A DNA stretch of 64,000 nt from JBPOFY01 sp051252415 (GCA_051252415.1 JBPOGA010000014.1:35709-99708); one strand, 5' to 3'; counted from the stretch's first letter, positions 53,997-63,380 are shown. Notes: generated by a model from the letters alone, not told the origin. Translations and numbers: made by a program.

Positions 53997-55252
53997 GGGT
54001 TACTTGTATTCGTCTCGATCAATTTATGTATCTGTTGAGTATCAATTTTTCCACGACCATCCAAAGGTAACTGTTCGACTGCAAGCATCTGCTTCGGGAT
54101 TTTAAATTTGGCGAGATGAGACTTTAATATTCGTTGCCAGTCCTCCGGCAAAGATTGACTTAAGGAAGGGACATAAAAAACAACTAAACGCTGCCCCCAT
54201 TCTTCATCGGGAAAACCATACACGAGCATTTCGCTCAGCCCAAGGCACTCACGTAGCGCCGCTTCAATTTCAGCGGGATCGATCTTCTCCCCCCCACTAT
54301 TAATGAGACGATCCATACGCCCGACGATATGCAAGCGACCTGAGTCGTCGATATAACCCTCGTCGTGAGTGAGATAGCCGTCAGACAAATCAACGGGAGG
54401 ACGCCCATGATAACCCGAAAAGAGAGCCGGACTGTGAATACGAATCGCGCCTGAGCTATCGACCTCGAATCGCGCCTCACCTATGGCTTGTGCGCCGCAA
54501 TTTGGATTCGCAATAAACTCCTCCGCTGGAATAGCGGCAATCATTGCTGCGGTTTCCGTCATACCATACACAAGCACAATCGGCAGCTTATATGCACATG
54601 CTTGCTCGGCGACAGACTGAGGAAGGGCTGCACCGCCGACGAAGATAACTTTGGCTGTCTGCAGTTTCTGAATGCATTGCGGATCTTGTAGCGCCCGTTG
54701 CAATTGAGTCGGCACATAAGAGAGGCAGCTATCTGCGGGATCCACTTCATCAAATCGGAGACGTCCACCAGTGATGAATGAACGAATCAACTGCATCAAT
54801 CCGCTGACATGATATAATGGCAACACACAGCAACTGTTGATTGGGCCACCTCCGATAAAATACTGCACACCACGAGAGGCAGCGGTGAGTGAATCCCAGT
54901 TATGAATGGCAAGCTTCACGCCGCCCGTGCTACCACCTGTAGGGATCAAAATCGATCTCGGTGTCGGATTCCCCACAGTGAGCAGCGAATCCATTTCTGC
55001 CTTTTCTTGTTCACCCCAATTCGGGTTCGCCAAAATAACTGGCATACCCAGTGACACCGCTGCAAAAAAGCGCACGGCAAACTCAATTGGATCAGTTTCA
55101 GCGATCAATACGCCACGCGCCCGATCTGCTGCTGGCAACCGTTCGACGAGCTCTCTGCCCACTTGCACACGTGCATAAAAGGCTTCTCCAGGAAGACCTT
55201 CAATCCAGTCGCACTTCAGCGCTTCTATATCAAATGGGGCAATTGTTTCCAT
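53993..55252 (-). CDS. menE: o-succinylbenzoate-CoA ligase-like
   Basis: A 419-residue AMP-forming acyl-CoA ligase, a bit short of the usual 450-500. Motifs: Thr-Gly-Gly-Ser-Thr-Gly-Gly-Val-Lys (phosphate loop), Tyr-Gly-Met-Thr-Glu-Thr, Ile-Val-Gly-Arg-Met-Asp-Arg, and Leu-Asp-Gly-Arg-Gly-Lys-Ile-Asp with the catalytic lysine. It overlaps menC by 28 bases upstream (start at 55252), which fixes its role in menaquinone synthesis; other men genes are not in the window. Confidence 0.85.
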   Translation of the reverse strand: METIAPFDIEALKCDWIEGLPGEAFYARVQVGRELVERLPAADRARGVLIAETDPIEFAVRFFAAVSLGMPVILANPNWGEQEKAEMDSLLTVGNPTPRSILIPTGGSTGGVKLAIHNWDSLTAASRGVQYFIGGGPINSCCVLPLYHVSGLMQLIRSFITGGRLRFDEVDPADSCLSYVPTQLQRALQDPQCIQKLQTAKVIFVGGAALPQSVAEQACAYKLPIVLVYGMTETAAMIAAIPAEEFIANPNCGAQAIGEARFEVDSSGAIRIHSPALFSGYHGRPPVDLSDGYLTHDEGYIDDSGRLHIVGRMDRLINSGGEKIDPAEIEAALRECLGLSEMLVYGFPDEEWGQRLVVFYVPSLSQSLPEDWQRILKSHLAKFKIPKQMLAVEQLPLDGRGKIDTQQIHKLIETNTSNP

Positions 55253-56211
55253 ACTGCTTCGGGCGTGACATCCAGACCATCGTCAAAGGCAGCGCAAGTA
55301 TCAAACCCAAGCGCGCGATTCATCCCGGGCAATTGGTCTGCGATCATGGCGGCATTGGCCATCCCTACTCCCGTTTCAAATACCGATGAGAGCACAATAC
55401 GGTCAGCCACTGGCTTCAGTCGTTCAACTAGAGCACCAACATCCCCCATCAGCGCGGGCTTTACCACGAGGGGGCCTTGCCAATTTTCCAGCCAATGAAC
55501 GGCTTCGCTGCCATTCAATGACTCATCGAGTGCAATCGAGATACCCGAGCTCGCCACAAGCGCTTGCATGATGCTTTCATTCCCCGTGGACATTGGCTGC
55601 TCCAAATACTCAATCTGTGCTTCAAAAGGGCATAATGCAGATAACCAAGTTTTGAAATGAGACTCAGATAGCCCACCATTCGCATCGAGTCGTAACAGAC
55701 CCGATGGAGGCAATAGTGATAACAATTGACGCATCAACTCCAGTTCCACCTCAATTGGCTCCACACCGATCTTCCATTTGAATACATTGAATCCGCTAGC
55801 GATTTTCGCATCCAAGGCAGTTATAGCAGACGCCCCCGCGGGCAACAGAGCCGCCATTCTAGTTGGAAGCCGGGCGACCTCCCCCGAGCTAGGATCTAAG
55901 TTGCAATTGGCCTCAGCCTGCGCCGCAGCCGCGCTTAGGCCAAAAGCACAGCATGGCAGCTCCGCTGGCACCGAAATCTCGGGGTTTTGAGTATATTTAG
56001 TCAAAAATGCAGTAGCAGCTGACACGGTTTCAGTGCCGAATTCAGGAATTGGAGCAATTTCTCCGTAGCCAACTTTGCCATTCGCTTCGATGCGCACAAC
56101 AAAGCCCTCACGCACAGCCCACTCGCCATGCGCGGTGCGAAGAGGCTCCTGAAAGGTCCTCTTGTAGGGTTTGTAGGCTATTTGACGGGTCATTTCGCTC
56201 TCAACTGTCAT
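55225..56211 (-). CDS. menC: o-succinylbenzoate synthase
   Basis: A 328-residue enolase-superfamily enzyme that dehydrates SHCHC in menaquinone biosynthesis. Catalytic lysines are in Lys-Trp-Lys-Ile-Gly, metal ligands in Leu-Asp-Ala-Asn-Gly, Glu-Gln-Pro, and Ala-Leu-Asp-Glu-Ser. A second start at 56193 is possible and has a better-placed purine-rich stretch upstream. It overlaps menE and faces the divergent guaB homologue. Confidence 0.9.
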   Translation of the reverse strand: MTVESEMTRQIAYKPYKRTFQEPLRTAHGEWAVREGFVVRIEANGKVGYGEIAPIPEFGTETVSAATAFLTKYTQNPEISVPAELPCCAFGLSAAAAQAEANCNLDPSSGEVARLPTRMAALLPAGASAITALDAKIASGFNVFKWKIGVEPIEVELELMRQLLSLLPPSGLLRLDANGGLSESHFKTWLSALCPFEAQIEYLEQPMSTGNESIMQALVASSGISIALDESLNGSEAVHWLENWQGPLVVKPALMGDVGALVERLKPVADRIVLSSVFETGVGMANAAMIADQLPGMNRALGFDTCAAFDDGLDVTPEAVWKQLPHLI

Positions 56212-56252
56212 TTCCTACTTGAGAAAAGACAATCTTTTGGTGGAGTCAGCAC

Positions 56253-57836
56253 ATGAAAGCACCCGCTGCACCAAGAATCGAAGATTACTATCAGAACGCT
56301 GACCATTTTTTTGCCAGCAACCTACCCGTAGGTTTGACCTACGACGACGTCTCACTCGCGACGCTCTATTCCGACGTTTTACCGCGCCAAACGAATTTGA
56401 CGACAAAGCTCTCACCGACACTGGAGCTGCAAATCCCAATCATCTCGTCGGATATGGACACGGTGACCGAATCGAAGATGGCGATCCAAATGGCGCTAAA
56501 CGGGGGCCTCGGGCTCATCCACTACAATATGAGTGATGAGCGCCAGATTCAACAAGTTGCTCGCGTAAAAAATCATATCCACGGCTTCATTCAGGAGCCA
56601 ATCAAAGTCGGCCCTGAGCAAAAAATTGGTGAAGTGCTCGACTACATCCAAGATCGTGGCTTCGGGTTCAGCACATTCCCTGTTGTTGATGATAAAAATA
56701 CGCTCCTTGGCCTACTACCAGGACGTGTCGTCAAAGCACGTTACGCGGACCGTCTCGTTTCAGAAGCAATGACCCCACGCGATGAGGTTTACACATTGCC
56801 CGAGAAGGAAATCACTAAAAATCCAATCAAGACGGCTGACGACTTTTTCACCAAGCACATGGGCATTCACAAGTTGCTCGTAGTGAATGACGAAGACCAA
56901 CTCTGTGGTTTATTTACTTTGAGCGACATTGAACGCATCGGTCAGGAATCACAGCAAGTGGTTAAACCTGCCCGAGACAGCCACTTCCGCTTGATGTGTG
57001 GCGCAGCGATCTCAGCGCATCGCACTCCAGATGGCGAGCTCGACAGTGACCGCATTCTAGGTCACGTCAGCAGCCTCGTTAAAGAAGGCGTGGACGCTAT
57101 CGCGGTTTCCACTGCGCATGGTTTTTCTAAAGGTGTTGGTGATTGCATCCGCATGCTCCGCGATGCTTTCCCTGAGCTGACTTTAATCGCAGGCAACGTA
57201 ACAAGTGCTGAAGGTGTCGAATTCCTCGCTGATGCGGGAGCCAACACGATCAAGATCGGCCAAGGCCCAGGCTCGATTTGCACAACTCGTATTGTCGCGG
57301 GTGTCGGGATTCCGCAAATGACAGCGCTCTACTGCGCTGCCATCGCTGCGAGGCGAAAAGGTGTCACAATTCTCGCAGACGGTGGCATCACCAAATCTGG
57401 CGACATGGTCAAAGCCCTCACCCTCGCAGACGGTGTGATGTGTGGCAGCCTCCTCGCAGGCTGTAACGAAGCCCCAGGCCAAATGATGGAAATCAACGGC
57501 AAGCTTTATAAACAATACCGCGGCATGGGTAGTAGCGCAGCAATGAAAGATGGCTCTGCAGCTCGTTATGGACATGACCGCAAGGACGTGGCCACAAAGG
57601 CCGCAGCCGAAGGCATTGAAGCACTCAAGGAATCCGCAGGTCCACTTTCTGGTGTGCTTCGCGAACTCATTGGAGGCATTCAATCTGGCATGGGCTACCT
57701 CGGCGCAGCGGACCTCGCAGCGCTACGCAACAATGCTCGCTACATCCGCGTCAGCCCAGCTGGCCAAAAAGAATCTGCGCCGCACGACGTGATCACCGTC
57801 AAAACTTCCGACGCAACCAGCGACGCAGCCAAGTAA
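56253..57836 (+). CDS. guaB: IMP dehydrogenase homologue
   Basis: A 527-residue IMPDH-like enzyme (IMP to XMP) with two CBS domains (about 115-230) inserted in the barrel. The catalytic loop Gly-Pro-Gly-Ser-Ile-Cys-Thr-Thr-Arg (Cys343), Asp376 in Ala-Asp-Gly-Gly, the flap Arg-Gly-Met-Gly-Ser, and Arg438-Tyr439 are all present. One odd point is Ser286 in Val-Ser-Thr-Ala-His-Gly, where IMPDHs have Asp (Asp-Thr-Ala-His-Gly), a residue that contacts the NAD ribose. Also Ser-Ser-Asp-Met-Asp-Thr-Val replaces Ser-Ala-Ala-Met-Asp. It may still be functional; whether a second guaB exists is unknown here. Next to a purA homologue. Confidence 0.85.
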   Translation: MKAPAAPRIEDYYQNADHFFASNLPVGLTYDDVSLATLYSDVLPRQTNLTTKLSPTLELQIPIISSDMDTVTESKMAIQMALNGGLGLIHYNMSDERQIQQVARVKNHIHGFIQEPIKVGPEQKIGEVLDYIQDRGFGFSTFPVVDDKNTLLGLLPGRVVKARYADRLVSEAMTPRDEVYTLPEKEITKNPIKTADDFFTKHMGIHKLLVVNDEDQLCGLFTLSDIERIGQESQQVVKPARDSHFRLMCGAAISAHRTPDGELDSDRILGHVSSLVKEGVDAIAVSTAHGFSKGVGDCIRMLRDAFPELTLIAGNVTSAEGVEFLADAGANTIKIGQGPGSICTTRIVAGVGIPQMTALYCAAIAARRKGVTILADGGITKSGDMVKALTLADGVMCGSLLAGCNEAPGQMMEINGKLYKQYRGMGSSAAMKDGSAARYGHDRKDVATKAAAEGIEALKESAGPLSGVLRELIGGIQSGMGYLGAADLAALRNNARYIRVSPAGQKESAPHDVITVKTSDATSDAAK

Positions 57837-57855
57837 TTTCACTGAATACAAACAG

Positions 57856-59403
57856 ATGCTCACTCCATTTTCCTCTCAACTTATCGCCGATACTGGCATT
57901 TCAACTGGCGATGAAGGCAAAGGCCGCGTCATCCTCGAGATCGTCAACGAACTCCGTGACATCACAGGACGTGAAGACGCCGTAGCAGCCGTCATGAAAG
58001 TCAATGGCGGCTCGAATTCGGGTCACACGGTAGCGGGCATTAAGCTCAACCTGCTCCCTGGCGGGGTCGCCGACCCGAAGGTGCCTCACCTCCCAATCGG
58101 TTGTGGCGTTGTCGCAGACCCTCGCAAGTTCCTATGGGAAAGCGCATATGCGGAGTTGCACGGCCACGTGGCACTGAAGCGCCTCGCAATTGATGAACGC
58201 TGTCTCGTTTCTGATCTCTGCCACCGTCTACTCGACCTAGCATGGGAAGACTACCGCGTGCATGTGCAAAAAAGCGATCCGCGTGGTTCAACTGGTCGTG
58301 GTATCACACCAGCTTACCTCGATGAAGTCGGGCAATTCCAAATTTACTATGCTGACTTCCTAGGCAGCAAAGAAACCTTCACCGCAAAGATGGAGGGTCG
58401 AATTGACCGTGCCTTACGTATCATCGAGCACGTGTGCCAAGTTGCCCCAGAGCGCTGGCCGAGTTTCTTCGAAACACTTACTGGCGCGGAAACACGCGCC
58501 AACCACGAAGTCATCGATGCTGGTAAATACGCCGAAGCAGAATTCGACTTCAGTCAATTTGCGGGTAACACACCCTTCACATTGAATGCGGAGAAACTCA
58601 TTGAAGCCTACTGGTCTGCTGGGCAAATCCTCGCACCACAAGTTGTCGATGTGCGCGAACTCATCCTGCGCGAACAAGACAAAGGAAACTACATCATCGG
58701 TGAATTTGGCCAAGCCTACTGGCTCGATAAACGCCATGGCTTTCCGCCCAATGTAACTGCGTCGCACACCTTTACGCCTGAGTTCTTCCAATCGGCAGGC
58801 ATTCCCGCACAACCGATCCACAACGTCGGTTGCTGCAAGGCTTACGATACGAAGGTCGGCACACACGTCTTCATTTCAGAAATCGACCTCGAGCACCCAC
58901 TCAGCGTGCAACTGCGCAAGATTGAATTTGGTGCGACAACTGGCCGTCAACGCATGGTCGGTTGGTATGACGCCGTCGAGAAAGGTGATGCGCTTCGTTA
59001 TGGTGGCTACCAAGACCTCGTGCTCAACAAGCTCGACGCCCTCTCCCACTCTGGTAATTGGCAGGGCGATCTACAAATCTGCATCGCCTATGAAGATGCT
59101 GACGGCAACGTCGTCTATCACGTGCCACGCGATGACAATTACCGCCGCACGCTCAAGCCAGTTTATAAGACAGTAGCAGGCTGGAGCGAAGACATCTCTG
59201 GCGTGCGCCACTTCGCCGACCTACCTGAGGCCGCGAAGGTCTATGTCGCTTGGTTGATGAAGGCACTCGTCGATGTCGCCAATCACGGTGACATCAACAA
59301 AGACAAGATTCCAAACCTTCGCTACATCGGTGTCGGACCAGAGCCGAGCCAGATAATAAAGGACGTGCCTTCAGTTGAGGAACTTCTCAAACTCACAAAC
59401 TAA
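57856..59403 (+). CDS. purA: divergent adenylosuccinate synthetase
   Basis: A 515-residue PurA-like enzyme, about 85 longer than usual, that would join IMP and Asp using GTP. The P-loop is Gly-Asp-Glu-Gly-Lys-Gly (catalytic Asp19), but the usual Gln-Trp before it is missing. His57 in Ser-Gly-His-Thr, Thr-Gly-Arg-Gly-Ile-Thr-Pro-Ala-Tyr, Thr-Thr-Gly-Arg-Gln-Arg-Met-Val-Gly-Trp-Tyr-Asp-Ala-Val, and Asn-Lys-Leu-Asp-Ala-Leu are recognisable. It lies 19 bases after guaB, so the two IMP-using enzymes are co-transcribed. The long inserts suggest a specialised lineage form. Confidence 0.82.
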   Translation: MLTPFSSQLIADTGISTGDEGKGRVILEIVNELRDITGREDAVAAVMKVNGGSNSGHTVAGIKLNLLPGGVADPKVPHLPIGCGVVADPRKFLWESAYAELHGHVALKRLAIDERCLVSDLCHRLLDLAWEDYRVHVQKSDPRGSTGRGITPAYLDEVGQFQIYYADFLGSKETFTAKMEGRIDRALRIIEHVCQVAPERWPSFFETLTGAETRANHEVIDAGKYAEAEFDFSQFAGNTPFTLNAEKLIEAYWSAGQILAPQVVDVRELILREQDKGNYIIGEFGQAYWLDKRHGFPPNVTASHTFTPEFFQSAGIPAQPIHNVGCCKAYDTKVGTHVFISEIDLEHPLSVQLRKIEFGATTGRQRMVGWYDAVEKGDALRYGGYQDLVLNKLDALSHSGNWQGDLQICIAYEDADGNVVYHVPRDDNYRRTLKPVYKTVAGWSEDISGVRHFADLPEAAKVYVAWLMKALVDVANHGDINKDKIPNLRYIGVGPEPSQIIKDVPSVEELLKLTN

Positions 59404-59406
59404 ATC

Positions 59407-59736
59407 ATGAGCCCAAAAATCATAGCAGCCTGCGAAGCCTACTCCTGTGGCAACGGCGAGAAAGCCTTTGCACTCATCTCCGAAGACGTGCAGTGGCATA
59501 TCATTGGCGACCACACCATCATAGGCCTCGAAGGGCTCAAAGAAATCTGCGCCGAAGCGGCCGCTCAAGGCTCACCAAATTTTGAGAACACTCGCACGAT
59601 CCAAGGAAAACATCATGTGATCGTAGAGGGCAGCGACCTCGATAACGACGTCCACTACTGCGACATCTATACCACAGAAGGTGGCTTCATTACCGAAATC
59701 ACATCCTATAGTTTGGCCGCCTTAGAGCGAGAGTAG
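59407..59736 (+). CDS. SnoaL/NTF2-like protein
   Basis: A 109-residue protein fitting the NTF2-like fold: an N-terminal helix, Phe-Ala-Leu-Ile-Ser-Glu-Asp-Val-Gln-Trp-His-Ile near 22-33, and beta strands with His-His-Val-Ile-Val-Glu-Gly and Cys-Asp-Ile-Tyr. No specific catalytic residues are obvious. It follows purA by three bases and the first sulfotransferase gene starts seven bases later, so it may be part of the same transcript. Confidence 0.72.
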   Translation: MSPKIIAACEAYSCGNGEKAFALISEDVQWHIIGDHTIIGLEGLKEICAEAAAQGSPNFENTRTIQGKHHVIVEGSDLDNDVHYCDIYTTEGGFITEITSYSLAALERE

Positions 59737-59743
59737 TCGCCAA

Positions 59744-60475
59744 ATGCTCATATCAGACTCACATAAGCTCATACTACTGCTACCGCAGAAATGCGCTTCT
59801 GAGACATTACAGTTCCGACTCAATGACATTCACGATGTCACGGAGTTCGGAAAGGGCATGACCTACGACCCGAATACTAAGAAGTATTATTCAAAACATA
59901 TCGTCCTAAGGAAAGCGCGTAAACTTGAAGCATATAAAAAGCGACCCAAGCACTTCAAAGCGTGCTTTGTGAGGCACCCATACAGTCGTGCTTATTCTTG
60001 GTTTAACTGGATTGTGAGCATCACCCAAACCCGGATTGATAATGGTTTTGAAAATCGCTGCTTAGAAAACATACAGCGAGGCGTAGAGGTCGAAATCAAT
60101 CAACGGAAAATCAACCGCTTCAAGAAGGATATACAATTGATTGAGGACACCGAGGCGGACTTTAACACGTTTATAGCTCAGAACCCAAATCGCTTTCGCC
60201 CTGCCTCTGCATTCACTCACCATAGAAATAAGCAATTAGTTCACTTCATTGGCCGTGTGGAATCCTTTGAATACGACTACTCAAAACTATGCCAAGCCAT
60301 CGGCTTCACTGACTCACCTACAGACAGCAAGAAACGAACTCCATTGAACGAAGTTGATCGCGCACATAGTGACGTCCTTTACTTAAATCACTACAACGAA
60401 AAAAGTATACATCTAATAAATAAGGCATTTTCAGATGACTTTAAATTATTGGGCTATGACCAAGTTAACGTGTAA
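59744..60475 (+). CDS. sulfotransferase, family 2-like
   Basis: A 243-residue PAPS-dependent sulfotransferase of the Sulfotransfer_2 type. The 5'-phosphosulfate loop is Pro-Gln-Lys-Cys-Ala-Ser-Glu-Thr-Leu near the start, and the 3'-phosphate site is Phe-Val-Arg-His-Pro-Tyr-Ser-Arg-Ala-Tyr-Ser-Trp. It is likely to add sulfate to a surface glycan or other polymer; the acceptor is unknown. Followed two bases later by a second, dissimilar sulfotransferase. Codon use looks more AT-rich than purA. Confidence 0.8.
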   Translation: MLISDSHKLILLLPQKCASETLQFRLNDIHDVTEFGKGMTYDPNTKKYYSKHIVLRKARKLEAYKKRPKHFKACFVRHPYSRAYSWFNWIVSITQTRIDNGFENRCLENIQRGVEVEINQRKINRFKKDIQLIEDTEADFNTFIAQNPNRFRPASAFTHHRNKQLVHFIGRVESFEYDYSKLCQAIGFTDSPTDSKKRTPLNEVDRAHSDVLYLNHYNEKSIHLINKAFSDDFKLLGYDQVNV

Positions 60476-60477
60476 TT

Positions 60478-61212
60478 ATGAAATTTCCATTTTTCACTTC
60501 TTCGCGCGACCCAACAGGCATCCATGACACCCTCTATCATGTGACGCATGCGAAAGCGGGCTCAAGTTGGCTCTACCGAATATTTAAAAAAGCGCACAAG
60601 GATCGCGTCCCGGTTCGCGTCGGCAAAAAAATTGATACGATCAAACATCAGGAAGGCCAAATCTACAGTGCTCTATTTTGCGGATATGAGGATTTCGTCC
60701 AAGTTCCAACCTCATTAGAAACTCCTCATTTTTTTGTAATGCGAGACCTAAGGGACACCCTGACCTCGCTTTATTTCTCTCATCGATACTCACATATCCC
60801 CAATCCGAAAGTCGCCAAAGCACGCGAGATTCTGACCGACATGAACGAGGATGAAGGTATGCTGTATATGTTTAAGACACACTCTGAAGAGCTGATGCGC
60901 ATACAACGTTCATGGATTGAATCGCCAGCGCCCGTATACACATACGAGGCACTTTTCGAATCAGAAGGCATGTTGCTCTTAGATATCTTAGATGACATAG
61001 GCTTCAACTATAAGCGAAAGCCCCTCAAGAGTATCATCAAGAAATCTACATTCGAAAAAGCATTTGGTAGAAAGCCGGGCGAAGTAGACATCCACTCACA
61101 TGGACGCAGTGGCGTCGCGGGCAGCTGGAAGAAACATCGCAATCCTGAGCTCGATCAATTTATTGAGGAAAATCTATCTGAGCACTTAAGGTTTTCCGGT
61201 TACGAAGTGTAA
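60478..61212 (+). CDS. sulfotransferase, family 1-like
   Basis: A 244-residue PAPS-dependent sulfotransferase unlike its neighbour. The 5'-loop is Thr-His-Ala-Lys-Ala-Gly-Ser-Ser-Trp-Leu, the 3'-site is Met-Arg-Asp-Leu-Arg-Asp-Thr-Leu-Thr-Ser, and the C-terminal Gly-Arg-Ser-Gly-Val-Ala-Gly-Ser-Trp-Lys-Lys-His corresponds to the conserved Arg-Lys-Gly-x-x-Gly-Asp-Trp-Lys. The acceptor is unknown. Confidence 0.82.
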   Translation: MKFPFFTSSRDPTGIHDTLYHVTHAKAGSSWLYRIFKKAHKDRVPVRVGKKIDTIKHQEGQIYSALFCGYEDFVQVPTSLETPHFFVMRDLRDTLTSLYFSHRYSHIPNPKVAKAREILTDMNEDEGMLYMFKTHSEELMRIQRSWIESPAPVYTYEALFESEGMLLLDILDDIGFNYKRKPLKSIIKKSTFEKAFGRKPGEVDIHSHGRSGVAGSWKKHRNPELDQFIEENLSEHLRFSGYEV

Positions 61213-61314
61213 CTCAGATGCGCCCCTAGCCACATGCGCACTCTCAATGAAAGCCCACACCTATAGATAAGTCATACATAAGAAGCAGTTCAATGATACG
61301 GATGCTCTAGCAAC

Positions 61315-61734
61315 TTACTCCCCTTGATAACTGAGCACGATGCTACGTTGGTGAGCACGTGCACGATGTTCCCACAGAAACACTCCTTGCCAGGTGCCGA
61401 GGCAGAGGCGTCCCTCAATAAATGGAATCACTTCAACCGTTCGCGTGAGCGCCATTTTAATATGGCTGGGCATATCATCTGGCCCTTCGTAAGTGTGAGT
61501 GAAGTCGGGATCATTTTCCGGCACCAGTCGATCAATGAAACGTTCTAAATCTCGACGGGCGGAGGGGTCGGCATTCTCCATGATTACTAGACTACAGCTC
61601 GTATGGCAGCAGAACACCGTAACGTTGCCCTCTCGTAACCCCGAAGTGCGGAGCCCTTCAATAATATCACCAGTAAACTCTTTCGTCGATTTCCCAGGAG
61701 CACTTACCTGAATTTGCTTGGTATATAGCGCCAT
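61315..61734 (-). CDS. yjbQ: YjbQ family (UPF0047) protein
   Basis: A 139-residue protein of the YjbQ/UPF0047 family, which has weak thiamine-phosphate synthase activity in E. coli. Recognisable are Cys-Cys-His-Thr-Ser-Cys-Ser-Leu near 43 and the end block Leu-Cys-Leu-Gly-Thr-Trp-Gln-Gly-Val-Phe-Leu-Trp-Glu-His-Arg. Its start overlaps the UbiB gene stop by one base, so it is translationally coupled. Confidence 0.9.
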   Translation of the reverse strand: MALYTKQIQVSAPGKSTKEFTGDIIEGLRTSGLREGNVTVFCCHTSCSLVIMENADPSARRDLERFIDRLVPENDPDFTHTYEGPDDMPSHIKMALTRTVEVIPFIEGRLCLGTWQGVFLWEHRARAHQRSIVLSYQGE

Positions 61735-63380
61735 TACCGATGCTTACGGAGTGTTGAAATCACAATATAAAGACCCAGCATGCCTGAGACTAGAAAACCT
61801 AAAATCCCAATAGCAGGGTATCCCCAAAGCAGTGGTTTCACTCCAGTCGTTATAATTAGGGATGAGCCAATCAACAGCGATCCAATGATGATGCCAACCG
61901 TCAAGCGATTCATCGAGGCATTGAACGTCTCTTCGAGATTTTCGGTGCCAGTATGGTGAAAATTAATTTGTAGATCTTCCTCTTCAATTCGTTGCAGTAT
62001 ACGTTGCAAGTTCTCAGGAATTTGCTGCATCCGGCGCAACATTGAAAGCATCGGATACAGAGTATGCTGAGCAATACTAGTCGCACTCCATCGCTCTTTA
62101 TTCAACTTTTCTAAGTAAGGTCGTGCGACTGCTTGTATGTCAAAATCGGGGTCCATACTGCGTGCCGTCTCCTCGACGCACAGAATTGCTTTCGAGAGTA
62201 AGGCATAATCCGGCGATAGCTCGATTCCATTGGTGCCAAAGATATACAGCATCTCTAAACCCACGGTGCCGATTTTTGTGCCGGACGGCCCGAAGTCCCG
62301 ATGCCTATTTAACAAGAGGGTAACCTCTTTCTCGATTGGCCGCCTATCAATACGGCGATTGTTGATTGCCATTCGTTCGGCTACTCGAATCACTTTCGAC
62401 GCATTTCGTTCCGTGATTGCTGCAAACAAATCCGCCAAGTGATGACGCATGTCTAGTGTAATCTGCCCAGCCTGTCCCCAATCTAAAAAGCAGATCCGTT
62501 GATCTGGAGTAATCAGCATATTACCCGAATGCGGATCCGAGTGAAAAAATCCGGTGCCAACAATTTGATGAAAAACCGAATCTCCACCCAGACGCGCCAA
62601 CTCAGTAGCTTCCTCGCCTACGAAAGTTATTTTATCTGGCGCGACACCCTCGACCCACTCGGTGACTAAAATGCGCCGCGTGGTTAAAGCACGATAGACG
62701 CGAGGGGCAAACACCTTGGGCTTATCATTTAGAGCCCTAAAAATCTCTGCATTATCCGCCTCGTTCTTGTAGTTCAGTTCCTCATGCAAACGCTTTTCTG
62801 CCTCCTTTAGAAGCGTCGGCAGATTATACGGACGGAGGTCCTCGATGCGTGTATGCAACTGCTTCGCAAACCACCCGATGATTTCCAAATCCGCGGAAAT
62901 GGTCTTATGGATATCCGCACGCTGAACTTTAACACTCACCCAGTCGCCCGTGGAGATGAGTTTTGCTTTATAAACCTGCCCCAATGAACCTGCAGCCACT
63001 GGAGTTGAGTCGAACTCAGCGAAAACCTCTTCGATGGGCCGCTCCAACTCTTTTTCCAAAATCGGCTTGATCACCTCGAATGGCTGCGTGTCGACTTCAC
63101 TGCGAAGCTTCTTCAGCTCCATGACCAACGGTTCAGGTAACTTATCCGGACGCGTGCTTAGGATTTGGCCGAATTTAACAAAGATTGGACCGAGTTCCTC
63201 ACAAGCATTGCGCACACGCTCGTAGGGAGTTAAGTGCGTCACCTTTTCGCGCACTAAGTTCTTCAACAAAAACTGCGGCGTATCAAGTTGGAGCAGTAAA
63301 TCCTCAAACCCCCAACGCACTAAGATTGCAATAATTTCAGGAGCGCGAACCGCGTTGGATAGATAGTTAAAAGGTTTCAA
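61734..63380 (-). CDS. AarF/UbiB-family atypical kinase
   Basis: A 548-residue ADCK/UbiB-type protein. Lys-Phe-Gly-Gln-Ile-Leu-Ser-Thr-Arg-Pro-Asp (the KxGQ motif) lies near residue 70, Ala-Ala-Gly-Ser-Leu-Gly-Gln-Val is the Ala-rich loop, Lys-Val-Gln the ATP lysine, and His-Ser-Asp-Pro-His-Ser-Gly-Asn and Phe-Leu-Asp-Trp-Gly the catalytic and metal sites. Two membrane helices lie near the C-terminus (about 495-545). In the family it supports quinone synthesis; with menC/menE in this genome, a menaquinone link is possible but not shown. Confidence 0.9.
   Translation of the reverse strand: MKPFNYLSNAVRAPEIIAILVRWGFEDLLLQLDTPQFLLKNLVREKVTHLTPYERVRNACEELGPIFVKFGQILSTRPDKLPEPLVMELKKLRSEVDTQPFEVIKPILEKELERPIEEVFAEFDSTPVAAGSLGQVYKAKLISTGDWVSVKVQRADIHKTISADLEIIGWFAKQLHTRIEDLRPYNLPTLLKEAEKRLHEELNYKNEADNAEIFRALNDKPKVFAPRVYRALTTRRILVTEWVEGVAPDKITFVGEEATELARLGGDSVFHQIVGTGFFHSDPHSGNMLITPDQRICFLDWGQAGQITLDMRHHLADLFAAITERNASKVIRVAERMAINNRRIDRRPIEKEVTLLLNRHRDFGPSGTKIGTVGLEMLYIFGTNGIELSPDYALLSKAILCVEETARSMDPDFDIQAVARPYLEKLNKERWSATSIAQHTLYPMLSMLRRMQQIPENLQRILQRIEEEDLQINFHHTGTENLEETFNASMNRLTVGIIIGSLLIGSSLIITTGVKPLLWGYPAIGILGFLVSGMLGLYIVISTLRKHR

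Noticed and set aside
53993..55252. menE as a truncated pseudogene because it is shorter than usual
   Set aside because: All core adenylation motifs and the C-terminal catalytic lysine are present, so it is likely intact.
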